Positions 1-7,548 of a DNA stretch of 30,767 bases are shown here, one piece after another. The DNA is from Nonomuraea candida (GTDB lineage Bacteria; Actinomycetota; Actinomycetes; Streptosporangiales; Streptosporangiaceae). The stretch spans positions 1 through 30,767 of the forward strand of contig NZ_JOAG01000078.1 in NCBI RefSeq assembly GCF_000725485.1, read 5' to 3'. The position numbers and the translations under genes were made by a program. The notes beneath the pieces are model-generated. The model was not told the origin of the DNA. It did not search any database and saw only the letters and a program-made list of their open reading frames with translations. Positions within the stretch are counted from its first letter, which is position 1; every line of letters starts with the position of its first letter.

Positions 1-91
1 CCGCCGAGGTCGACATATCCCGTTAAGGACCCGAGGTCAGTCAGGGGCTGGGTCAAACCCCGGGGGGAGGCGTTCATCTCCATCATCACTG

Positions 92-1096
92 TCAGGGGCG
101 GATGGCGCCGACGAGGCGGCTGCGCCAGTAGTCGTCGAGGTCGACGATCTTCACCACGTCCCCGGTCTGCGGGGCGTGCACCATCTTGCCGTCGCCCGCG
201 TACAGCCCCATGTGCCCCAGTCCCTTGCTGAACAGCAGGTCGCCGGGGCGCGCCGCGCTGAGCGGGACGCGCCGCGCCGCCCCCCAGCTCCACTGCGTGT
301 ACGTGGTGCGCGGCAGCTCCACCCCGGCCGCCCGCCACGCCGCCTGCGCCAGGCCGGAGCAGTCGAAGGAGTCCGGCCCCGTGCCGCCGTACCGGTACGG
401 CTTGCCCACCTGCGCGAAGGCGAACTGCAGCGCCTCGCGCGCGTTGCCCGAGGCCGGGCCGCTGTAGGTGACGCCGGTCGCGCGCGGGTTCCCGGTCTTG
501 TACGCGCCCAGCCGCCGCAGCAGCCGCGTCTGCTGCTCCACCAGCTTCTCTACCTTCGCCCGCTGCCTGCGCACGCCGTCGCGCGCGCCCTCGGCCTCGG
601 CCAGCGCGTCCTCGGCCCGCTCGCGCCGCTCCCGCAGGTCCTCGGTGGCCTTCTCGAAGGCCCGCAGTTTGGCCGCCCGGTCCCTGGCCATCTGGTCGAG
701 CGCGGCCATGCCGCTGAACATCGCCTCCGGCCCGCCCCGTACCACGAACCGCTGCCAACCCAGCGAGGGCCCGAACTGGTACTCCTGCACCGCCATCGCG
801 GCGATCTGCCGGCGCAGCTCCTCGGCGCCCGCGCTCCTGTCGGCCAGCTCGGCGTCCAGCGCCTCGTACTTCTGCCGGGCCTTGCGGTGCGCCTCCGTGG
901 CCTGGTTGTAACGCTCGACGAGCTGGTCGGCCTGCTCGTTCAGCTCCACCAGCCGGGCCCTGGCCCTTGCCGGCGCCGGGTCCGCCACGACGCCGGGCAC
1001 CGCCGCGGCGGGCCCGGCCGGCGCCAGGCCGAGGGTCACGGTCAGCGTCATGGCCAGGCCCGCCACCGCCGGCACCCGCCCGAGCCCCGCGTTCAT
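92..1096 (-). CDS. Secreted NlpC/P60 peptidoglycan endopeptidase with coiled-coil N-terminus
   Basis: Predicted exported cell-wall hydrolase of 334 aa, expected to cut peptidoglycan stem peptides during growth or division. A signal-peptide-like hydrophobic stretch fills roughly residues 8-32 and ends in an Ala/Pro-rich cleavage zone. A long charged heptad-like region (about 45-195) resembles the coiled coils of RipA/CwlO-type hydrolases. The C-terminal NlpC/P60 domain (about 218-334) shows the catalytic motif DCSGL with Cys246, then GHMGLY with His295, and VHAPQTGD with a third polar residue, His307. The reading frame is open a further 10 codons upstream, but GAAGGAGG at about 1104-1111 on the minus strand is best placed for the ATG at 1096 (or the GTG at 1099). 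Domain architecture is known for the family; the exact bond cleaved is not visible. Confidence 0.9.
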   Translation of the reverse strand: MNAGLGRVPAVAGLAMTLTVTLGLAPAGPAAAVPGVVADPAPARARARLVELNEQADQLVERYNQATEAHRKARQKYEALDAELADRSAGAEELRRQIAAMAVQEYQFGPSLGWQRFVVRGGPEAMFSGMAALDQMARDRAAKLRAFEKATEDLRERRERAEDALAEAEGARDGVRRQRAKVEKLVEQQTRLLRRLGAYKTGNPRATGVTYSGPASGNAREALQFAFAQVGKPYRYGGTGPDSFDCSGLAQAAWRAAGVELPRTTYTQWSWGAARRVPLSAARPGDLLFSKGLGHMGLYAGDGKMVHAPQTGDVVKIVDLDDYWRSRLVGAIRP

Positions 1097-1227
1097 CACG
1101 CTCACGCCTCCTTCGAACCGTTCCATGGGAAGGTACGCAGGCGTCCCCGGCGGCGTTCAGAGCCAGAAGCGCGGGTTATCGCGGCACGCCGGGGCGCGGC
1201 ACGCCGGGAGGTACGCGGGAAATCACG

Positions 1228-1332
1228 TCAGGGAGTTGCGAAGCGCGCGGCGATCGTCCGGGCCGCTTCGTCGACCGCTCGCGACTGCTCTTCCTTGGTG
1301 ATCGACCACGTACCGTCCGCGAGCGCTGTTAG
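1228..1332 (-). other. Short coding-like remnant, no start codon
   Basis: Between the hydrolase and the next gene a 34-codon open stretch on the minus strand reads like the charged helical end of a protein (it contains DGTWSITKEEQSRAVDEAA) with mostly G/C third positions. It is bounded upstream by an in-frame TGA and has no ATG, GTG or TTG. It may be the tail of a decayed gene, or chance. No family recognised. Confidence 0.2.
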
Positions 1333-1365
1333 TCAGACTGGCCCCTGACCGGCCGCGCCCCCGGC

Positions 1366-2760
1366 TCACTCGCCGGGGTGCCAGTCGATCTCCTCCCGCT
1401 TGGCCAGGAACTCCTCGGCCACCGGCCACTCCAGCGGCAATGGCATCGGGTAGGTCGTGCGGATCCGGGCCAGCTCCCGGCGGGCCCTGATCAGCCCGGC
1501 GAAGTCGCGCGGATACGTCCCGGTGTCCACCCCGGTGAACACCCCGACCTTCCGCGCCCGCCCGAGCAGCTCCCGCCAGTCCGCCACGCTCGCCAGCCCC
1601 ACCGACTCCACCCCGTGGGAGAACAGCATCAGCCGGATCTCGTCGAACGCCTCCACGCCGTCCAGGTACGACAGGGCGCGCCGCCGCGACTGCTCGGCGT
1701 TGAAGACCATCCAGTACGGCACCGACCCGCTGCGCAGCGTCCACCACGGCTCCAGCAGCAGGAAGCACTCGACCAGCAGCCGGTCGCCCGGCAGGCCGCG
1801 CCGCGCGTACCAGCTCCGGTACAGGTCGGCCACGACCGGGCTGAGGTCCTCCGGCTCCTCGAAGCGCAGGCGGGCCAGCCGCCAGCCGTTGCGCCGGGCC
1901 AGGTCGGTCAGGTCGCCGAGCAGCTCGGGCTCGAAGCCCCACTCGGCCTCCGGGCTCTCGCCGTCGGCGGGCGGGTAGTCCCAGGCGCGCCGGTCGGAGC
2001 CGTACCGGCGCAGGTAGGCGGCCACGCGCGGCCCGCCGTGCTCGTACTCCTCGGGGGTCGCGCCGCCCAGCGCGCCGTGCTGGAACAGGTAGCGCGGCCC
2101 GACGCGGGTGACCGGCCTGCGCAGGCCGCAGTCCACCACGACCAGCGTCGCGCCGCGCGGCAGCGTCTCCTCCAGGAAACGCCGGTACGCGGCGGCCAGG
2201 CGCCGCCACTTCACCCGGAAGTACGTCATGCCGGCGATCATCAGCCGGTCCTGGTTGGCGTCGTGCATGTGGTGCAGCACCAGGTCGGGGTTGGCCGCCA
2301 GCAGCGCCTCCCCGGCCGGACGGGTCACGGCCAGGTCGCCGCGCGGGTCGTCGGGGCTCACGCCGTGGCGGCGCACCGGCAGCAGCAGCGTCTGCGGCAG
2401 CCACGGCACGCCCAGCGCCGCGGCCAGGTGCACCAGCGCCCCGTTGGAGGAGCCGACGAACGCCACCGGAGACGGCCGGCGCGGGTAGTGCCCGCTCACC
2501 CAGCCGGCCAGTTCCTCGGAGCGGATCTCGGGGACGCGCCGCGCGGGCACGGCCTCGGCCCAGCCGCTGAGCGCGTACGCCCGCTCCTTCAGCGCGCGCG
2601 GCAGCCGGGCGGCGCCGCCGGCCAGGGCGGAGATCGGCGCTTCCAGCGCGGCCGGGGCCTGGCCGAGCAGCGGGACGTCCTTGTCGTGCAGGAAGCGCGA
2701 CAGCGCCCGCAACATGCCGGTGGCCGAGTCGAAGCTCGCCACCGCCCTGCCCGCCCTCAT
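1366..2760 (-). CDS. Conserved-looking protein of unknown function (464 aa)
   Basis: I do not recognise the family. The protein is soluble, with no signal peptide or membrane segment. Around residues 100-115 it has VAFVGSSNGALVHLAAALG, a Gly-x-Ser-x-Gly-like turn reminiscent of an alpha/beta-hydrolase nucleophile elbow. The remainder is unlike a standard hydrolase: HHMHDANQDR, DCGLRRPVTRVG, FQHGALGG, a Trp-rich EPWWTLRSG and a FSHGVESVGLA segment near the C-terminus. The start ATG is preceded by GGGAGGTGGCGGC. It lies 49 bp downstream of an alpha/beta hydrolase gene on the same strand, and its ATG overlaps the stop of a tiny ORF (ATGA), so co-translation is likely. A role beside the hydrolase is inference; a thioesterase- or lipase-like activity is only a possibility. 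Confidence 0.75.
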   Translation of the reverse strand: MRAGRAVASFDSATGMLRALSRFLHDKDVPLLGQAPAALEAPISALAGGAARLPRALKERAYALSGWAEAVPARRVPEIRSEELAGWVSGHYPRRPSPVAFVGSSNGALVHLAAALGVPWLPQTLLLPVRRHGVSPDDPRGDLAVTRPAGEALLAANPDLVLHHMHDANQDRLMIAGMTYFRVKWRRLAAAYRRFLEETLPRGATLVVVDCGLRRPVTRVGPRYLFQHGALGGATPEEYEHGGPRVAAYLRRYGSDRRAWDYPPADGESPEAEWGFEPELLGDLTDLARRNGWRLARLRFEEPEDLSPVVADLYRSWYARRGLPGDRLLVECFLLLEPWWTLRSGSVPYWMVFNAEQSRRRALSYLDGVEAFDEIRLMLFSHGVESVGLASVADWRELLGRARKVGVFTGVDTGTYPRDFAGLIRARRELARIRTTYPMPLPLEWPVAEEFLAKREEIDWHPGE

Positions 2761-2813
2761 GCCGCCACCTCCCGCCGGCCGCGGCCGGGCCGCGCGTGGT
2801 GGTGCGGGTTCAC
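2757..2813 (-). CDS. Possible 18-aa coupling ORF between hydrolase and unknown gene
   Basis: GTG at 2813 overlaps the hydrolase stop (GTGA) and its TGA overlaps the next ATG (ATGA), so the ORF exactly bridges the two genes. The predicted peptide is MNPHHHARPGRGRREVAA, basic with three consecutive histidines. It may only carry ribosomes from one gene to the next, or may be chance in GC-rich DNA. There is no family match and the start is weak. Confidence 0.25.
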   Translation of the reverse strand: MNPHHHARPGRGRREVAA

Positions 2814-3556
2814 GCGGTCACCTCCTTCAGGAAGGCGGTGACCTCGCGGGCCAGCCCGCCGGGGTCGCGGTAGGGCACCATGTGGGGCAGGCCGTCCATG
2901 ACCACGAGCCGGCCGCGGGGCAGCAGCCGGGTGACCTCCTCGGCCCACGACTGGCTGACCATGCGGTCCTTGCCGCCCCGTACGACCAGGGCCGGCACGT
3001 CGACGTGCGGCAGCTTGTCCTCGATCCGGTCGCGCATCGAGGCGCCGAACCCGGCCAGCACCCGGCGCGGCCCGGCGTCGAGGTAGTCGGCCACGTTCAG
3101 CGGCGCCATGCGGGGGCTCTCGCGCACGGAGTTGCGCAGCCACTGGCCGACCACCCGGGCCGGGGTCCTGGCGCGGGCGTCCACGGTCGGCCCGACCAGC
3201 ACCAGCGACGCGACGCTGCCCGGATGGCGGGCCGCCATGTCCACCGCCACCTGGCAGCCGAAGGAGCCGCCGAGCACGCAGGGCCGCTCCAGGCCGCTGC
3301 CGGCCAGCCAGCCGGCCACCGCGTCGGCCAGCGCGGCCAGGGTGAGCGGGCGCGGCGGCTTCTCGCTGCGGCCGAACCCCGGCAGGTCGATGCTCCAGGC
3401 GTCGTGCGTGGCGCCCAGGGCGCGGACGAACGGCAGCAGCTCCCTGCTGGACACCCCGGCGCCGTGCACGCACACGACGGCCGGCCCGGGACCCCGGCTC
3501 CGCCAGCCCGCCACCTTCAGCCCGAGCGCGGTGCGTACGACGTGTTCGAGCGGCAC
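2810..3556 (-). CDS. Alpha/beta-fold hydrolase
   Basis: Cytosolic serine hydrolase of 248 aa, a normal length for the family. Residues 28-34 give the oxyanion-hole motif VCVHGAG. The nucleophile elbow GGSFGCQVA places Ser98, GGKDRMV gives the acid Asp197, and DGLPHMV gives His225, so the catalytic triad is complete. The SIDLPGFGRSEKP segment is typical of esterases and C-C hydrolases such as MhpC-like enzymes. The GTG start follows AAGGGAGAGGC. It is the first gene of a probable two-gene operon with the unknown 464-aa protein downstream. The substrate cannot be told from sequence; an ester, lactone or C-C bond is plausible. Confidence 0.9.
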   Translation of the reverse strand: MPLEHVVRTALGLKVAGWRSRGPGPAVVCVHGAGVSSRELLPFVRALGATHDAWSIDLPGFGRSEKPPRPLTLAALADAVAGWLAGSGLERPCVLGGSFGCQVAVDMAARHPGSVASLVLVGPTVDARARTPARVVGQWLRNSVRESPRMAPLNVADYLDAGPRRVLAGFGASMRDRIEDKLPHVDVPALVVRGGKDRMVSQSWAEEVTRLLPRGRLVVMDGLPHMVPYRDPGGLAREVTAFLKEVTA

Positions 3557-3628
3557 GCCTCTCCCTTCTCGCGAGGGCTGCCCTCCTACCCGAGCCGTGA
3601 TCGCCCGAACGTCCCCGCGCGGCCCCGG

Positions 3629-4528
3629 TCAGTCGACGGGTGAGGGCGGCGGGGTGCCGAGCGCCGCCAGGTCGTCCCAGAACTCCTCCGGGATCACCGC
3701 GTCCACCAGCGCGTCCAGCCCTTCCAGCCGCTGCACCGAGGTGATCCCCACCACGGTGGAGTGCACGCGTGGCTCGCGCAGCGAGAAGTGCAGCGCGGCC
3801 GCCGCCAGGGCCACCCCGTGCCGCTCGCACAGCTCCCGCACCCGCTCGACGTGCGCCCCGAACTCCGGCGAGATCGGCCGGTACCCGTAGCGGCCGGCGT
3901 GCCGGGGCGAGCCGGACAGGATGCCGCCGCCGAAGGGCGCGGCGTTGAACACGGTCATGTCCCGCTCGGTGGCCAGCCGCAGGATCTCCTCCGCCCGCCG
4001 GTCCACCAGGGTGTAGCGGTTGTGGGTCAGGACCGCGTCGAAGGCGTCGGTGCGGATGTACTCCTCCACCAGGGTGCCCCCGGCCGCGGCGATGCCGATC
4101 GCGGCCACCAGCCCCTGCTCGCGCAGCGACACCAGGGCCGGCACGGCGCCGCCCGGCGCCATCGCCTCGCGCACCGTGATCGTGAACGGGTCGTGCAGGT
4201 GGTAGATCGGCAGCGTCTCGACGCCGAGCCGGGAGGTCGTCTCCTCGAACGAGCGCATCACCCGGTCGCCGTCGAACACCCCCGTCTCCGGCTCCCGGTC
4301 CGCCTTGGAGAAGACGGTGACGCCGCCGGTGAGCGCCTGGCCGATGAGGGTCTCGCTGCGGCCGCCGGCGTACTCGTTGGAGGTGTCGAGCTGGCGGAAG
4401 CGGCCGGACATCAGCGCCCGCGCCAGCCGCTCGTCACCGTCGTGGCGGCCCAGCGACGAGGTGCCGAGGGTCACCGCCTCCAAGGCCGTGCCTGTTCCCG
4501 GTACGCGGCGCGCCTGCTGCTCTGACAC
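3629..4528 (-). CDS. Aldo/keto reductase
   Basis: NADPH-type oxidoreductase of 299 aa with a (beta/alpha)8 barrel. The usual catalytic tetrad is visible: Asp48 and Tyr53 in LDTSNEY, Lys75 in FSKAD, and His112 in YHLHDP. The AAPFGGGILSG segment resembles the aldose / L-fucose / D-threo-aldose 1-dehydrogenase branch, which acts on sugars or pyridoxal-like aldehydes; that branch assignment is tentative. The start is GTG with GGCGGAGCAAGG just upstream. It is separated from the hydrolase downstream by 72 bp and from the phosphatase gene by 92 bp, all on the minus strand, so it may be its own transcription unit. No oddity seen. Confidence 0.9.
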   Translation of the reverse strand: MSEQQARRVPGTGTALEAVTLGTSSLGRHDGDERLARALMSGRFRQLDTSNEYAGGRSETLIGQALTGGVTVFSKADREPETGVFDGDRVMRSFEETTSRLGVETLPIYHLHDPFTITVREAMAPGGAVPALVSLREQGLVAAIGIAAAGGTLVEEYIRTDAFDAVLTHNRYTLVDRRAEEILRLATERDMTVFNAAPFGGGILSGSPRHAGRYGYRPISPEFGAHVERVRELCERHGVALAAAALHFSLREPRVHSTVVGITSVQRLEGLDALVDAVIPEEFWDDLAALGTPPPSPVD

Positions 4529-4620
4529 CCTTGCTCCGCCTTTCTGGCTGCTTCTGGCTGATCATGCGATTCGCACCTGATCATCGCACGGGCCCGGCCG
4601 GCGGCCGCGGGGGGAAGACG

Positions 4621-5946
4621 CTAGGGGACGAGCTGGTCGCGGCGGCGGGTCTGCCACTCGACCGTCATCACGGTCGCGTCGTCCTGGAGCCGGCCGCGCT
4701 GGTGGGCCAGGATGGCCTGGATGAGCCGCCGCAGCGTCTCGGGGGCCGACACCCCGTCGGCCTCCCGCCGCAGCACGAACTCGATGAACCGCTCCAGCCC
4801 GAACAGCTCGCCGTCGGGGCTCTGCGCCTCGACGATCCCGTCGGTGTAGAACAGCAGCCGGTCGCCGGGCTGGAGCTGGTGGCGCAGGACCCCGGTGCCG
4901 GCCTCCAGGCCGAAGCCCATCGGCGGGTCGGGGACGCTCTCCAGCGTCCTGACCAGCCGGCCCTCCCGCAGCACCAGCGGGGGATGGTGGCCCCGGTTGA
5001 CCCAGGTCAGCAGTCCGGTGCGCAGGTCCAGGTCGGCCAGGATGCCGGTGGCGAAGCGGCCGGTGAACTGGCTGCCGATCGCCGCGTCGATGGCCTGGCC
5101 GGCCTCGGCGAGGGTCTCGCCGCGCCTGCGGTGGTTGCGGAAGGCGCCCATGGCGATGGAGGCGGTCAGGCCGGCGGAGGTGTCGTGTCCCATGGCGTCG
5201 AAGATCGACAGGTGCAGGACGCGGTCGCTGATGGCGTAGTCGAAGGCGTCGCCGCCCATCTCGTACGCGGGTTCGAGCGCGGCGCTGACCACCACGTCAT
5301 CGTTGGCGAACGTGCCGGGCGGCAGCAGGTTCCACAGCACCTCGGCCGACAGGGTCAGCGGGCGGGCGCGGATCACCCGGGCGTAGGAGTCGCTGTGCGG
5401 GCGCTTGCTGATCACCAGCAGCGCCACCAGCGAGGCCAGGTCCTTGGCCCGCAGCTCCATGAGCTCCCCGCCGCACGCCGCCTCCGCCCCGCCGCCGAAC
5501 TCCCGCTCCCCGCCGCACGCCGGATCGGGCCCGGCCCCAGGACCGGACGCGGGATCGTCCCCGGGGTCCGGGGCCGGCTCGCCGGGCGGCGCCACGGTCA
5601 GGCCCAGGACGCCGATCCGCTCGGTGCCGTCCAGCAGCGGCAGCCACAGCCGGGTCCCGCCGCCCTCGGCCGGTCCGGGGCGGGTGCGCACGATCTCCAC
5701 CATCCGGAACGCCCGCCCCGGCACGGTGCCCTCGATGCGGAGGGTCTCCAGCGGCCCGCCGTCGGCGGCGTGCTGCCCGGGCAGCGGCACGAGGAGCTGC
5801 TGCTGCAGGTCGGTCACGTAGATCAGGACGTGGGAGAAGCCGGCCGTGCGGGAGCAGCGGGCGACCGCGGGCGGCACGCCCTCCATCGCGGTCAGGTGGA
5901 GGGCCTGCAGCAGCCCGCTCAGGGCGCGCTCACCGTCGCTCCGCAC
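4621..5946 (-). CDS. GAF domain plus SpoIIE-type (PP2C-like) serine phosphatase
   Basis: Signalling phosphatase of 441 aa. Residues about 12-118 form a GAF-like sensor domain. A low-complexity Pro/Gly/Ala/Asp linker (about 119-162) follows, then a SpoIIE/PP2C phosphatase domain (about 195-432). Metal-binding motifs are present: EMGGDAFDY (about 229-237), FDAMGHDTSAG with Asp250, NRGHHPP, LFYTDG with Asp369, and DDAT near 422. In actinomycetes such enzymes usually dephosphorylate anti-sigma-factor antagonists (STAS proteins), but no STAS or HATPase kinase partner lies in this window, so the target is unknown. The GTG start is preceded by a GAGGGAGCGAGG stretch. The linker looks repetitive and is probably variable between strains. 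Confidence 0.92.
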   Translation of the reverse strand: MRSDGERALSGLLQALHLTAMEGVPPAVARCSRTAGFSHVLIYVTDLQQQLLVPLPGQHAADGGPLETLRIEGTVPGRAFRMVEIVRTRPGPAEGGGTRLWLPLLDGTERIGVLGLTVAPPGEPAPDPGDDPASGPGAGPDPACGGEREFGGGAEAACGGELMELRAKDLASLVALLVISKRPHSDSYARVIRARPLTLSAEVLWNLLPPGTFANDDVVVSAALEPAYEMGGDAFDYAISDRVLHLSIFDAMGHDTSAGLTASIAMGAFRNHRRRGETLAEAGQAIDAAIGSQFTGRFATGILADLDLRTGLLTWVNRGHHPPLVLREGRLVRTLESVPDPPMGFGLEAGTGVLRHQLQPGDRLLFYTDGIVEAQSPDGELFGLERFIEFVLRREADGVSAPETLRRLIQAILAHQRGRLQDDATVMTVEWQTRRRDQLVP

Positions 5947-6019
5947 GTCCTCGCTCCCTCGCTGGTGGCCTGCCTACCCCCTACCCATCCACCAGCGGAA
6001 CGCTCCCGAACCCCGCCCG

Positions 6020-6568
6020 TCACTCGGGGCGGTCGCCGACCGCGTAGGTGGACTGCACGACGCCGGCGCCGAACACCTTGGTCGACAGGTGCGTCAGCGG
6101 GATGTCCCGCTCCAGCGGCCCGAACAGCGGCAGCCCGGTGCCGATCAGCACCGGCACCGTGGTGATGGTCATCTCGTCGATCAGCCCGGCGCGCAGGAAC
6201 GCGCGCACGACCTGCCCGCCGTCGGCGTAGACGCTCTTGACGCCGCGCTCCTCCAGGTCGCGCACGAGGTCGTCGAGGTCGCGGTGGACGCTGACGCGCG
6301 GGTCGGCGCCGATCGGCAGGGTGGTGCTGAGCACGGCGACGTGCCGCCCCTCGTGCGGCCACGGGTCGTAGGTGAGACCGGGCTCGTACGTGCCCCGCCC
6401 CACCACCACCGCGTCGATGCCGTCGATGAACTCCTGGTAGCCCAGGTCGCCGCCGGCGGCCGCGCCCCGGCTGGTGAGCCAGTCGAGGTCGCCGTCCGTG
6501 CGCGCGATGAAGCCGTCGAGGCTGACCCCGATGAACACCGAGGACGTGAAGGAGCGGCTCCGGGACAT
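6020..6568 (-). CDS. Dihydrofolate-reductase-like / RibD C-terminal domain protein
   Basis: NADPH-dependent reductase-like protein of 182 aa, a typical length for stand-alone RibD_C/DHFR-fold proteins. Visible motifs are SLDGFIARTDGDLDWL at the N-terminus, VVVGRGTYE, VYADGGQVVRAFL (the dinucleotide-binding GG turn) and EMTITTVPVLIGTGLPLF near the C-terminus. These proteins are common in actinobacteria and mostly uncharacterised; few are genuine folate or riboflavin enzymes. The ATG at 6568 is chosen because GGAGG lies 5-6 bases upstream, whereas a TTG four codons earlier sits on that ribosome binding site. It is divergent from the flavoprotein gene at 6660, with an AT-rich inverted repeat between them. 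Confidence 0.9.
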   Translation of the reverse strand: MSRSRSFTSSVFIGVSLDGFIARTDGDLDWLTSRGAAAGGDLGYQEFIDGIDAVVVGRGTYEPGLTYDPWPHEGRHVAVLSTTLPIGADPRVSVHRDLDDLVRDLEERGVKSVYADGGQVVRAFLRAGLIDEMTITTVPVLIGTGLPLFGPLERDIPLTHLSTKVFGAGVVQSTYAVGDRPE

Positions 6569-6593
6569 GTGCGCCTCCAATTAGTAAATGTAG

Positions 6594-6607
6594 ATTCATT
6601 TATGAAT
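6594..6607. promoter_or_regulatory. Inverted repeat ATTCAT-TT-ATGAAT, candidate operator
   Basis: A perfect 6-bp inverted repeat with a 2-bp centre sits in the AT-rich divergent promoter region of the RibD-like and PNPOx-like genes. A nearby GTAAATGTA half-like element flanks it. It is a plausible repressor site for either gene; no regulator gene is directly adjacent. Confidence 0.4.
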
Positions 6608-6659
6608 GTAACACGAAGCCGGCCCGGTTCTGTCGGTGGCGGCGGCCATGATGGGGGCC

Positions 6660-7130
6660 ATGGCTTCATGGCACGAATTCGAGAGCCAGGCGCCGGAGCT
6701 GGCGCGCTCCGCCCGGCGGCTGATGGACACCTACCGGCACAAGGTCCTGGCGAGCCTGCGCAAGGACGGCTCGCCCCGGGTGAGCGGCATCGAGACGAGC
6801 TTCGGCGACGGCGAGGTGTGGACGGGCTCCATGCCCGGCGCGGTCAAGGCGGCCGACCTGCGGCACGATCCCCGGATGGCGATCCACGTCACCTCCCGCG
6901 CGCCCGAGGAGGCCGACCCGTCCTCCTGGGAGGGTGACCTGAAGCTGGCGGGCCGGGCGGTCGAGGTCGCCGGCGACGACCGGCCGGCCGCCTTCCGCGC
7001 CGCCCACCCCGACTCCGACCTGTTCCGCATCGAGCTGACGGAGGTGGCCTGGACCAGGGTCGAGGGCGACGAGCTGGTCATCACCTCCTGGCGGGAGGGC
7101 GCGGGAGTGCGCGAGTTCCGCCGCAAATAA
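6660..7130 (+). CDS. Pyridoxamine 5'-phosphate oxidase family protein
   Basis: Small split-barrel flavin- or F420-binding protein of 156 aa. The start MASWHEFESQAPELA is typical of this actinobacterial subgroup, which supports the ATG at 6660 over an upstream in-frame GTG at 6636. Further family features are YRHKVLASLRKDGSPRVSG (first strands of the barrel), VWTGSMPGAVKAADLRHDP, and EVAWTRVEGDELVITSW at the end. In mycobacteria and relatives many members use F420 or bind haem or biliverdin; the cofactor here is not decidable by eye. It is divergent from the RibD-like gene and convergent with the arsR-like gene, with a strong terminator hairpin just after the stop. Confidence 0.88.
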   Translation: MASWHEFESQAPELARSARRLMDTYRHKVLASLRKDGSPRVSGIETSFGDGEVWTGSMPGAVKAADLRHDPRMAIHVTSRAPEEADPSSWEGDLKLAGRAVEVAGDDRPAAFRAAHPDSDLFRIELTEVAWTRVEGDELVITSWREGAGVREFRRK

Positions 7131-7145
7131 TCTACAACGTAAAGG
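7131..7145 (+). repeat. Motif TCTAC-N3-GTAAAGG, copy 1
   Basis: TCTACAACGTAAAGG follows directly after the TAA of the flavoprotein gene and lies 2 bp before a terminator hairpin. Two more copies with a different 3-base centre occur at 12252 and 28583. TCTAC/GTAAA is an imperfect inverted repeat, so it could be a protein-binding site. Confidence 0.55.
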
Positions 7146-7147
7146 TG

Positions 7148-7174
7148 GGCGCCTGAGGCTGAAACTCAGGCGCC
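7148..7174. terminator. Bidirectional terminator hairpin
   Basis: GGCGCCTGAG and CTCAGGCGCC form a perfect 10-bp stem with a 7-base loop between two convergent genes. The distal arm overlaps the last codons and stop of the arsR-like gene. There is no U-tract, as is usual in actinomycetes. Confidence 0.75.
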
Positions 7175-7480
7175 GCCCTCGTGCGGCCGGAGTTCCTCCT
7201 TCATCACCAGATCCAGCAGCCCGGGGAAGCGCGCGTCGAGGTCCTGCCTGCGCAGCGTGATGAACTGCTTGCGCCCCTCGGGCCGCTGGAAGATCACGCC
7301 GGCCTCGCGCAGCACGCGCCAGTGCGTGGTCAGCGTGGACTTCGGCACGTCGGGCACGATCGACCCGCAGAACTGCTCCTCGCCCGAGCCGAGTGCCCGC
7401 ACGATCCGCGCCCGGACCGGGTGGCCCAGCGCCGCGAGGACGTCCAGCAGGTCGATCTGGTCGCGTGACGGATGCAGCAT
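7166..7480 (-). CDS. ArsR/SmtB-type winged-helix repressor
   Basis: DNA-binding regulator of 104 aa. The pattern LLDVLAALGHPVRARIVRAL is the classic ArsR-fold opening helix pair. Residues about 47-63 (KSTLTTHWRVLREAGVI) form the recognition helix, and the wing reads FQRPEGRKQFITLR. The metal-binding CxC motif of true ArsR proteins is absent; the single cysteine in QFCGS is not in the usual place, so it probably senses an organic ligand or a thiol signal. The ATG at 7480 has no ribosome binding site, but TACAAT lies 6 bases before it, so the mRNA may be leaderless. It is divergent from the FAD monooxygenase, with two operator-like sites between, implying it represses both genes. Confidence 0.88.
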   Translation of the reverse strand: MLHPSRDQIDLLDVLAALGHPVRARIVRALGSGEEQFCGSIVPDVPKSTLTTHWRVLREAGVIFQRPEGRKQFITLRRQDLDARFPGLLDLVMKEELRPHEGGA

Positions 7481-7486
7481 GGCCCG

Positions 7487-7492
7487 ATTGTA
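7487..7492 (-). promoter_or_regulatory. -10 box TACAAT of arsR-like gene (leaderless)
   Basis: TACAAT on the minus strand ends 6 bases before the ATG, the spacing expected when transcription starts at the A of the start codon. It overlaps operator copy 1, which fits autorepression. No clear -35 box. Confidence 0.5.
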
Positions 7493-7507
7493 CGCATGTC
7501 CCGGACA
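7489..7507. promoter_or_regulatory. Operator-like site 1, TGTACG-N7-CGGACA
   Basis: This 19-bp imperfect inverted repeat shares 14 of 19 positions with the site at 7549 in the same orientation. It overlaps the -10 box of the arsR-like gene. Binding by the adjacent repressor is inferred. Confidence 0.55.
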
Positions 7508-7548
7508 GTGATTTGACGAACCGCCCGATCGGCGCGACCATCTCGGAC

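Noticed and set aside
3..26. Possible 3' end of a plus-strand gene (…AEVDISR, stop TAA)
   Set aside because: Only eight codons are visible, too little to judge coding.
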